In this document: piece after piece, positions 29,318 to 38,875 of the stretch
Position numbering within the stretch: position 1 is the first letter of the stretch
Layout of the letters: the number at the start of each line of letters is the position of its first letter
Assembly: GCF_000003815.2 (NCBI RefSeq)
Contig: NC_049990.1
Span: 673,395 to 737,394 of the forward strand
Direction of reading: 5' to 3'
DNA length: 64,000 nucleotides
Origin: Branchiostoma floridae
Lineage: Eukaryota; Chordata; Leptocardii; Amphioxiformes; Branchiostomatidae
Notes under the pieces: generated by a model
Told to the model about the DNA's origin: nothing
The model's input: only the letters and a program-made list of their open reading frames with translations
Database searches by the model: none
Program-made: the position numbers and the translations under genes

Positions 29318-32196
29318 CATATATCCTGTTAGAAAGTAGTCGGTTTGTTGTTTGGTTGGTTGGTTGGATTCAAAGAGTTCTAATTCGTTGTTGTGGGACA
29401 CCAGGAGAACGCTAGATGACACTATGTGCTGCTTATGTGGTAGTAATGTTTTTGAGATACTATTTAGCTCCTAACGGAGCTGATATTCACAAAGTTTAGA
29501 AAGTAAAAGGAATCCATTGACTTGATTTAGATCCTGCAATGTTAGTAATACATTGGATAGAGATTTACGAGTGGTTGGCAAACACCTATACAGAGACCAA
29601 ACAGGCATACAAATAAGCCTGGCATAATGCAAAAATTCCAATGGAATGTAAGAAAAAAAGCCTGTACATTTTTAGGCTCAAACAATCTGGATGGGCATCA
29701 TTAACCACTATATGCCTATTACGAAGCTAACAGTTATTCAAGCAATATGATTTGAAAACGGTCAGACGGTTCAGACAGCATTCACTGCTGTCTTTCGACA
29801 GCGACTTCACGAAAATCTGGAGTCATTAAAGTAACTGTTACCTTTTCTATCTTATTATCTGGATGTTTTACCTTCATCGGTGTATTAAAATGTAGCCCGT
29901 GGTTTGTGGAGACTTCAGTTTAGAACTACTGGTTGTCGGCATGTAGGATGCTAGTCGGACTCTATGTAATACTTTTAAACTACATGATACTAAAGAGCTA
30001 CGAAGGGCCATGGAGGACCAAGTGCATTGGAGGAAGAATTCAGGAACACTAACTAACATTAAAAAAAAAGATTTGAATTCACACCCTACAAAGGTAAGAT
30101 GTTAAGCTCGCAGAAATGTCAACAGTGCCTTGCCTACTTGGCGAATTTGTTGTTTGAGGGATTACAATTATGGCAGGATAACTGCGACTAAAAGTTTAGC
30201 GTACGAACCTCTCTGTGTAGCTGTCGCTAATCATCACCAAGATAGTTTTGTCATTCTGTGTAAGGTATGGACAATTCAAGTTTGAAAATCTAACAGTACT
30301 GTAGAAGTTGTAGGAGTTGAAAGTTACCAATCAGCTATATCTTAATGGTCGTTATCACCGCTGGATGTTGCTGATTGGATGTGAGCGTACCCTGGGGGGC
30401 AGCCTGGGATCGGGCAGCTAGGACAGTTTGTTCGGTGGCCCAAGACAGTCAGGCCCGCCAATCTCCTATTAGCACTCGAGGGAGTTTGAGCCCGATGATG
30501 CCCACCTGCCCTTTTCCCTCAGAAAGGGTAGCGATAACTCCTTCGGGCTTAAACTCCCCAGAGCGCTAATGTGAGATCGGCGGGCTGACTGCCTTCCGTC
30601 CCCGAACAAAACTCGCTAGCTACCCGATCCTGTCTGGTACCCAGGGTAATGTGAGCTATACACCTGAGTATTGCCGGCAGTATTTTGTTCTTATTTTCTT
30701 TTGTGGTATTGTAAAGATTGTGTATTGCATTAGTATTGTTTGTGCAGTTGAATTTTGATGTCATATATGAGAAACCAAAAGCAATTTTGTTGTAGTGGCT
30801 TTGGATGTTTTAACAGAAGTATTAATAGAATTGACGTTACAAAATATGTTTGCAAGATCCCACTATCGAGACTTTCTTTTAATGACAAAAAATATAGATT
30901 CTATTAAGCATATCATCGTTTTAATTACATTTAATTACACGTTAATTGCATGCAATTCTATAGAATGATCTAATAGTATGTGATCTAATAGTATGATAAC
31001 AGCATTTTGTTACCACGATAGTTTTAGTCCAAGACAACTTCACCAACCTGTAAATTTGGTTTCTTTAGGCCATGCTGACTCGATTGTTTGGATAGCATCG
31101 ATCCTCCGTGAACCCCAAAACTGAGGCTGAAGAGAAACGCAAGATATTACCTGAATTCTGTAATCTAAGTAATCAGGAAAGTTGAACGAATGACTGAACA
31201 GAGCATGATATACCGTACAAAAAAAATCTTCTTTTTTGTTCCTTTACATCTTCTGACTTTGGAAATGACTTTGGAATGCTCTGACATTATCATCCATTTT
31301 CAAATATATTTTTGTTTGCAATTTACTGTTGGCACATATATATGTGCCCATCTTGCAGCTGTTTCTGTGGAAATGGATCAAATCGTGTGGTGTTTATGTC
31401 ATGAATATCCATATAATCTTATCAACATGGTCTTACTTTTTTGAAGAACAGTAATTAAAGCGATAATGTGATAAGACAATTGAAGAGACACACACAACCC
31501 GAAGACAAATACAAAGATGAAGTAAATGTCATTATAGTAAGGGTTATACCAGAAAGGTTAAACTCGTTATCAAGTGCTTAATCATAACTTACAGTATAAG
31601 AACGTTTTTATTAGTTCTAGAAGTACTACATGTTCTTCTATGACTTCTGTGAAATGAGGGTAGAAAAATAAACTACAAGAAAAAGTACAGATTCGACAGC
31701 TTGTCTTTAAGTCATTTTATGCGGTTGAAAGTGGAACAAACTTAATGTCTTGGCATCCTTTCACAAGGCGTCCTGTCCACCCTTATTTTCACAAGCCAAC
31801 TACCGAACACTAAAACTTGAAAGCAGAAAAACAAAGAATAAAAAAATATGACGGGGGAGGGGGGCATATAGGCTATCTGGCGCGTTCCTGCAGTCACGTG
31901 TCCCTGACGCCATGTGGCCGAAATGCTGAATAATTGACAATTTGTATGCCCCTAGTTTTAAGTGTAAGTCGTGTAAAGTCTTATTGTTTAGTCATATAAG
32001 GTAGAAGTCATATAAAACACCTTTCCTTACATTGAAACTTATTCTTGTGCAATATGCTTTGACCTGACTTGTATTTTGAAACATTCACCAGGTTAAAATT
32101 AATTTGCATCATCATTATTATTGTTAATATCATTTGAATGGCCAGCTTCAGACAATCAGCCCAGCCCTGTGGGTAAGACTAATCCCGGGTTGTTTA
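29318..32196. other. intergenic spacer, block A copy 3
   Basis: No gene supported. Homologous to the other block A copies, and carries one extra transposon at 30387-30648. The short ORFs are not conserved. Confidence 0.7.
30387..30648. mobile_element. 262-bp hAT-like MITE with 8-bp target duplication
   Basis: ATGTGAGC occurs on both sides (30379-30386 and 30649-30656). The ends are inverted (TACCCTGG ... CCAGGGTA, with further pairing of GATCGGGCAGCTAG and CTAGCTACCCGATC). Paralogous spacers have the uninterrupted site (CTGATTGGATGTGAGCTTTA near 50173). An 8-bp duplication is typical of hAT elements. Confidence 0.82.
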
Positions 32197-32422
32197 TACC
32201 CCAGTCACATTTGGCGAAAATCGATCGGACGACGATTCTGCGGCAATCGCCTCGCTTATAATTATAAGTTTATTGCACAACGATTGTACAAGGTACAAAG
32301 TAAGGCTTATATGTGACAGGGACGGTTTTCAGGTGGAAAATACGCGCAACCCTCTGTCGATCTTGAATATGGCCGATCTTCCATCGATACGCCAGAAGAT
32401 CGGGGATAATGTGACAGGGGTA
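32197..32422. mobile_element. 226-bp Harbinger-like MITE, copy 2
   Basis: Same element and same junction as 17806-18031, with TTA on each side (32194-32196, 32423-32425). It was therefore present before the two units separated. Confidence 0.7.
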
Positions 32423-32428
32423 TTACTG

Positions 32429-32644
32429 CAGCTGAGCTTTCTTCAGATGGTGGGGATTCTGAGGCAAGGAATACGGTTGGAGAAGCCGCCGGGATGTCCA
32501 GAAAAGCTGTACCGACTGATGAGGTCGTGTTGGCGCGACGTTCCAGATACCAGACCGACTCCAGAAGGGATAGAAGAGAGGCTGCTGCAACTGAGACGTG
32601 CACTGCTTCCACATGACGTCATTGAAAAGGAGACTGTGGTGTAG
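32429..32644 (+). pseudogene. RTK kinase C-lobe relic 3
   Basis: Seventy-two codons from QLSFLQMVG to ETVV, open, preceded in frame by the MITE (ATG at 32273). It differs from relic 2 by several substitutions (RLEKPPGCPEKLYRL, EKETVV). It lacks all catalytic motifs. The 3' flank is of the a type, and RTK3 begins 1.7 kb downstream. Confidence 0.85.
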
Positions 32645-33745
32645 TTTGTCTCGCTCTAGGACACAATCAAGGAAATGATTTACAGCTTGTGTTTAATTGA
32701 TATGTTTTAAAGGAATGTAACGTTTTTGCAGAATCTTATTTTGTGTTCCTAGTACTAATTCTAAATGTAACCAGTGTTATGCTGATGCGATGGTTTTCGT
32801 TTTAATTGAGCATCTTAATTTACTGTACCAATGTCGACAGCAACAACTGTTGCTTTTATGTTATGATTTGAGTATTAAAACAGACAGAGCTGTACACAGT
32901 TTGCAAGCTTATTAACTAAACAAGGTGAATAAAATATGTGGAGAGTACTAGCCATTCGTAACACGATATCCCAAACAAACTTTACGATATAACTTAACAC
33001 ACCTTTCTAGCTCATTTTCGTATTGCATTCAATGTTAATTTGCTGCTTGGTCATCTCAATTTATTACATCAGGACGACAAGCGTTAAAGCCAATGCTATT
33101 TATACACGTATATGATAACCAGATGACGGGATGTTTAGATTATCAAAGCCCACTTTTGACTGTACATGTGCCCATATCCATGTGTGAATAAAAGGCTATG
33201 AGATGAGAGGTTTTCTTTTCAATCCTTTCTCGTGCCAATCCTATCTTTTCTATCTATTTGGCCACCAAGTTGCAAGATATGAATCAAAATTGCTATGTAA
33301 CAAATCCCAGATTTAATGAAAATGTACAGTGAAAGATTCTTAGATGAGGTTTTTAAGATGTAAATAGGTGCGGATTAGTTTCTGGCGTATTAGTAGGAGT
33401 CTTTGAAAACATGTAATAGCAATCAAGTTCCAAAATGTAAACGGACCTTTCATGTTTTGTATTGATGTAACGGGTCAAGCATACCGTGTTCTTCTTGGTT
33501 GATAATTCTGACAATGAATATATGATAATAACGAAGCAAAAAATTCCTGCATAGCAAAAATTTTCCTGACCGTTTTCAAGATTGGTATATCCAAACTACC
33601 CAGCATATCTGCTTTGGTGATGTTTCATGACCTACACAAAGCAGGAATCATTCTACAAAATCAAAGTTCTCCCCTAGTGTTTTTCTGCTTTCTCTTGTTC
33701 TAATGACGTTTTATACTGAAAGTTCATCTGTGTTAGTAGAAGTCA
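32645..33745. other. relic 3 3' flank and spacer
   Basis: Homologous to 4282-5391. AATAAA near 32930 and 33187. No gene seen. Confidence 0.6.
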
Positions 33746-33965
33746 TTCTTGAAATAGTTGAACTGTAATTTCCAACACCAAAATTGTACTCACCCAAATT
33801 TTCGACTGCACAGCATCAGTCTTTGTCAAGGAATGAACAATCCACTGCTGTCGTGACGTCACGTTATGCAGATAGAACACGTGACTCAGTAAGCAGTGGA
33901 TTATAGGTTGCAGGAACTCTATGGCGCCCACCGTGTTGGAAATTACACTTCAACTATTTCAAGAA
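33746..33965. mobile_element. 220-bp terminal-inverted-repeat element, copy 3
   Basis: Orthologous copy of the element at 5392-5611, with internal TGACGTCA and CACGTG retained. Confidence 0.8.
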
Positions 33966-34342
33966 CGTTATATACTGGTGAACCTCTAATCTCCAAGCAG
34001 AGGTCAGAATCCGGCCCATTCTCAGCGCTGTAGATGCAGTTTTGCAAAATATCTAGCACACCTTTCCAGTATTTTAAAAACCAGTAGTATTACACTTTTA
34101 AAGAAAAGTTCAGCCCCAGATGAAATGCGAGGTAGACGTTGCTTTAGCTTAAACACGCGAAAGACCCAGATAATGAGCTAACTCTTTACATTTGCCAGAG
34201 ACAAGTGACACCCGAGATGGTTTTGTTGAATGCACTGACCCTGAACTTCCAGCACCGAGAGGAACGAGGAAGCAAGGTGAAAACCCGTGTCTTCATTTCT
34301 GGGGACTGCTTTCAACGCCAAAGATACAGTCAAGTTGAAATT

Positions 34343-37153
34343 ATGGCAGGGAATGTGCAAGAGTTACTTGTTGTGGGTTTCTGGGTAGTTTCTGTCAACC
34401 TTCTTTGTTCTGCTGGGGCCCAGGAGTTCAGCGTTTCCGTACCAGAAAACGTCGATGTTGGGGAGACCATTTTCAGCCTACCAGAAAAAGCGGAACTTCC
34501 GTGTGCCAAAATGGAGGGAGATCCGTACGGCCGATTTAATGTGACGAAGAACTGCACTATTGTGGTCGCCAACCCGCTGGACTGGTCAGTACAGTCGGCA
34601 TATCTCCTGACAATCCGCAGTGGAGTCCACAACACGAGAGTTAAGGTAGAGTTGAGTGACGTTGAGGGCTATCCTCCTGTGTATAACGAGACGTGTGAAA
34701 CTCCGGTCAACCCTGACGGACAGACAGGAGATTTGCTATACAGTTTAACTACATCAGGGGAATTTGTGACGACAACCGGTGATGTTTTCTTTAGCAAAGG
34801 AATACATATTACAAAAGTCCCCCACGATACTGACTATAAACGGGACTCTTGGATGTTTTACACAGACAACAGTGATTGCAACATTCGCATAGCGGTGAAG
34901 ACTGATCATATTTATGATTTAACGGTCTTACAAGATGTATGGGAAAACGACATTCAACAAGTTACATGCACTGCGGGTTACAAATCATCAAAAATAGTGA
35001 TGGACCTGTTTAGTCTTAAATGGGGTGAAAACACTAGTATTGAGCATTTAAGGAGGTATGTTCCTGAACACGTCATAAAAGCAAGATATCTTAACTTCAT
35101 CGTTGTCATTTTTTTGACGGTTCCTACAACAGAAGCAATGCTATACAACTGTGAAATCCCACAATTTCGCACCCCGGTCGGATCAACAGTGCATGACATC
35201 ATCAGATCATTTGCAAATATTGAATATCTGGACATGCGAATAACACCAGTGGGCTGCCCAGTTGGAAAATACGGCTTCCTCTGCCACAAAACCTGCATCT
35301 GTAAGAATGGCGCCCGCTGCCACGGGTTTAACGGTGCCTGCAAATGTCCGCCCGGCTGGAAAGGTGTGGCCTGTGACATTCCCAAACAGGACGTCTCCAT
35401 CACGACGACACCTGGCGACCTTCGCGACATCTACATTTCCGCAAATATCATGTTTCATTGCAAGGCACACCATGTCGACGTTAGGTCCATGTCGGTTACA
35501 TTTCCAAATGCGACAAAGAACGTTCACTTCCATGTGAACGAGATTTACTTTGTAGTTCCGAACATACAACCAACCAACAGCGGACCCTACACCTGCCAGG
35601 TCCGAGACACCCGGGGAAACACACTCAACACCACGTTTGTGCTCAATGTTACCAACTGTGCTCCAGACACAAAAGGTGCCCGGTGTGATGAAGTGTGTGG
35701 TTGCCTACAAGGTGCCAGCTGTGACCGCTGGGCTGGTTGTGTCTGTCCGCCGGGATGGACAGGAACCAGGTGCCAGACAAAATGTTCCCTCGGCACGTAC
35801 GGTAAAAACTGTGCAAGGAACTGTAGCTGCCTAAATGGGGCGAGCTGTAGCCCTAGCGACGGTAAGTGTGACTGCACCGACGGGTGGTATGGAAAGGATT
35901 GTAGCAAACCGTGTCCAAACGGTCGGTTCGGTTTGCTTTGTCAGCAGGTTTGTGCCTGTAAGAACAATGCCACATGTAACAACGTGGACGGCAGCTGCGC
36001 ATGTGTGACGCCATGGACGGGACGGAACTGTGACCAATTGCCAAGCACAGATCAACCGCTGCTCGAAAGTCTGGTCTCACTGGGATCCTTAATCGTACTT
36101 GTTGCCATAGTGATGACAATACTCTACAAAAAGGGCATTCTGGCTTGCTCCGCACCTGACACAGGCGAGGAGGACAAGATACTTTTCGAGCTGAGGAGAA
36201 TGGAGCAGGATCTAGCACAGAGCCTACAGCCGGGCTGGCTGGGACGTTGGGAGAAGAAGATCAAACATCTTACTCCTGGTCCTCTGATAGGAGAAGGAAT
36301 GTTTGGACTAGTCAGAAAAGGAAAACTGCACACAACTGAGGGAGAGCTCGCCGTTGCTGCCAAGACAGTTCGCGTCGAGGACTCACAGTCCTACCGAGAC
36401 TTCTACAGAGAAGCAGCCATTTTGGTAGCTGTGCACCAACAACGGGATGGCGATTGCCGTGAGTCCAACATTGTTCGACTTGTGGGGCTCATCACCAAGT
36501 CTGCGGAGAAGTACATTCTTCTGGAATATGCCTCCAAAGGAGATCTCTTGGGTTTGCTACGACGATTTGTGAACATCAACGAGAAAGACCTACTTGGAAA
36601 CATTCTTGGCTACGCAGTCCACATAGCACGAGCCCTACAAGAGCTGGGTCGCTTGAGAATCGCCCATCGTGACGTGGCCGCTCGCAACGTCCTCATCACT
36701 GCCGATGACGTGGCCAAGTTGGCTGACTTTGGACTGGCCAGAGATGTCTACGCCACTACTCAGTATGTCCGATGCAACCGTCCAGGCGTTGATGACGAAC
36801 TCCTTCCGCTGAAGTGGATGGCGCTAGAGTCCATCGAGACCGACGAGTACACCTGTCAGAGTGACGTCTGGTCCTTCGGCGTGCTGCTGTGGGAGATCGC
36901 CACGCTGGGGAAAGATCCGTGCTACGATGGCAGGATGCAGCTGAGCTTTCTTCAGATGGTGGGGATTCTGAGGCAAGGAATACGCTTGGAGAGGCCACCG
37001 GGATGTCCAGAGGACCTGTACCGACTGATGAGGTCGTGTTGGCTCGACGTTCCAGATACCAGACCGACTCCAGAAGGGATAGAAGAGAGGCTGCTGCAAC
37101 TGAGACGTGCACTGCTCCCACATGACGTCATTGCAATGGAGACTGTGGTGTAG
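34343..37153 (+). CDS. RTK3: cadherin-like/EGF/Ig/EGF receptor tyrosine kinase
   Basis: Single exon, 936 residues from ATG 34343. The frame is open upstream to 34205, but the MAGNVQELL start is the one conserved in RTK4, where an in-frame TAA precedes it. Order: signal peptide ending at about 27, a cadherin-like stretch and further unassigned ectodomain (about 28-300), one EGF-like module (CPVGKYGFLC), an Ig-like domain ending GPYTCQVRD, three EGF-like modules, a TM helix, and a kinase with GEGMFGLV, VAAK, HRDVAARN, DFGLARD and DVWSFG all present. The C-terminus is ETVV, about 15 residues after the kinase fold. It should be an active membrane tyrosine kinase; ligand unknown. The arrangement recalls Tie-type receptors (EGF plus Ig), but the N-terminal region does not. 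Confidence 0.92.
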   Translation: MAGNVQELLVVGFWVVSVNLLCSAGAQEFSVSVPENVDVGETIFSLPEKAELPCAKMEGDPYGRFNVTKNCTIVVANPLDWSVQSAYLLTIRSGVHNTRVKVELSDVEGYPPVYNETCETPVNPDGQTGDLLYSLTTSGEFVTTTGDVFFSKGIHITKVPHDTDYKRDSWMFYTDNSDCNIRIAVKTDHIYDLTVLQDVWENDIQQVTCTAGYKSSKIVMDLFSLKWGENTSIEHLRRYVPEHVIKARYLNFIVVIFLTVPTTEAMLYNCEIPQFRTPVGSTVHDIIRSFANIEYLDMRITPVGCPVGKYGFLCHKTCICKNGARCHGFNGACKCPPGWKGVACDIPKQDVSITTTPGDLRDIYISANIMFHCKAHHVDVRSMSVTFPNATKNVHFHVNEIYFVVPNIQPTNSGPYTCQVRDTRGNTLNTTFVLNVTNCAPDTKGARCDEVCGCLQGASCDRWAGCVCPPGWTGTRCQTKCSLGTYGKNCARNCSCLNGASCSPSDGKCDCTDGWYGKDCSKPCPNGRFGLLCQQVCACKNNATCNNVDGSCACVTPWTGRNCDQLPSTDQPLLESLVSLGSLIVLVAIVMTILYKKGILACSAPDTGEEDKILFELRRMEQDLAQSLQPGWLGRWEKKIKHLTPGPLIGEGMFGLVRKGKLHTTEGELAVAAKTVRVEDSQSYRDFYREAAILVAVHQQRDGDCRESNIVRLVGLITKSAEKYILLEYASKGDLLGLLRRFVNINEKDLLGNILGYAVHIARALQELGRLRIAHRDVAARNVLITADDVAKLADFGLARDVYATTQYVRCNRPGVDDELLPLKWMALESIETDEYTCQSDVWSFGVLLWEIATLGKDPCYDGRMQLSFLQMVGILRQGIRLERPPGCPEDLYRLMRSCWLDVPDTRPTPEGIEERLLQLRRALLPHDVIAMETVV

Positions 37154-38273
37154 TTTGTCTCGCTCTAGAACACAAGCATGGAAATGATTTACAACTTGTG
37201 TTAAATTTTAATTGATATGTCTTAAAGGCATATAACGTTTTTGCAGAATCTTATTTTGTGTGCCTAGTACTAATTCTAAATGTAACCAGTGTTGTGTTGA
37301 TGCGATGGTTTTCGTTTTAATTGAGCATCTTAATGTACTTGTACCAATGTCGACAGTAACAACTGTTGCCTTGATGTTATGATCTGAGTGTTAAAACAGA
37401 CAGAGCTGTACACAGTTTGCAAGCTTATTAACTAAACAAGGTGAATAAAATATGTGAAGAGTACTAGCCATTCGTAACACGATATCCCAACAAACTATAC
37501 GATATAACGTAACGCAGCGTTCCAGCTTATTTTCGTGTTGCGTTCAATGTTAATTTTCTGCTTGGTCATTTCAATTCATTACATGAACTTACAAAACAAA
37601 AAGCGTCAAATCGAAAGCTATTTATACACGTATATGATAACCAGATGACGGGATGTTTAGATTATCAAAGCCCACTTTTGACTGTACATGTGCCCATATC
37701 CATGTGTGAATAAAAGGCTATGAGATGAGAGGTTTTCTTTTCAATCCTTTCTCGTGCCAATCCTATCTTTTCTATCTATTTGGCCACCAAGTTGCAACAT
37801 ATGAATCAAAATTGCTATGTAACAAATCAAAGATTTAATGAAAATGTACAGTGAAAAATTCTTAGATGAGGTTTTTAAGATGTAAATAGGTGCGGATTAG
37901 TGTCTGGCGTATTAGTCGGAGTCTTTGAAAACATGTAATAGCAATCAAGTTCCAAAATGTAAGCGGACCTTTCATGTTTTGTATTGATGTAATAACGGGT
38001 CAAGCATACAGTGTCCTTCTTGGTTGATAATTCCTGACAATGAATATATGATAATAACGAAGCCAAAACATTCCTGCATAACAAAGATTTTCCTGACCGT
38101 TTTCAAGATTGGTATATCCAAACTACCCAGCATATCTGCTTTGGTGATGTTTCATGACCTACACAAAGCAGGAATCATTCTACAAAATCAAAGTTCTCCC
38201 CTAGTGTTTTTTTTTCTTTCTCTTGTTCTAATGACGTTTTATACTGAAAGTTCATCTGTGTTGGTAGAAGTCA
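37154..38273. other. RTK3 3' UTR and RTK3-RTK4 spacer
   Basis: The a-type 3' flank in its proper place after an intact gene, which allows the relics' flanks to be assigned. AATAAA near 37444 and 37708. No gene. Confidence 0.65.
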
Positions 38274-38493
38274 TTCTTGAAATAGTTGAACTGTAATTTC
38301 CAACACCAAAATTGTACTCACCCAACTTTTCGACTGAACAGCATCAGTCTTTGTCAAGGAATGAACAATCCACTGCTGTAGTGACGTCACGTTATGCAGA
38401 TAGAACACGTGACTCAGTAAGCAGTGGATTATAGGTTGCAGGAAGTCTATGGCGCCCACTGTGTTGGAAATTACAGTTCAACTATTTCAAGAA
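38274..38493. mobile_element. 220-bp terminal-inverted-repeat element, copy 4
   Basis: Orthologous copy of the element at 5392-5611, upstream of RTK4. RTK5 has no copy. Confidence 0.8.
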
Positions 38494-38875
38494 CGTTATA
38501 TACTGGTGAACCTCTAATTTCCAAGCAGAGGTCAGGGTCCGGCCCATTCTCAGCGCTGTAGATGCAGTTTTGCAAAATATCTAGCACACCTTTCCAGTAT
38601 TGCACCTTTTTAACACCCAGTAGTATTACACTTTTAAAGAAAAGTGCAGCCCCGGATAAAATGCGAGGCAGACGTTGCTTTAGCTTAAAGACGCGAAAGA
38701 CCCAGATAATGAGCTAACTCTTTACCTTTGTCAGAGGCAAGTGACACCCGAGAGGGTTTTGTTGAACACACTGACCCTGAACTTCCAGCGCCGAGAACGA
38801 GGAAGCGGAGTGAGAACCCCTGTCTTTATTTCTGGGGACTGCTTTCAACGCTAAAGATACAGTCAAGTTGAAATT

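Noticed and set aside
34205-34342. N-terminal extension of RTK3 from an upstream ATG
   Set aside because: RTK4 has an in-frame stop here and all copies share the later ATG followed by a good signal peptide.
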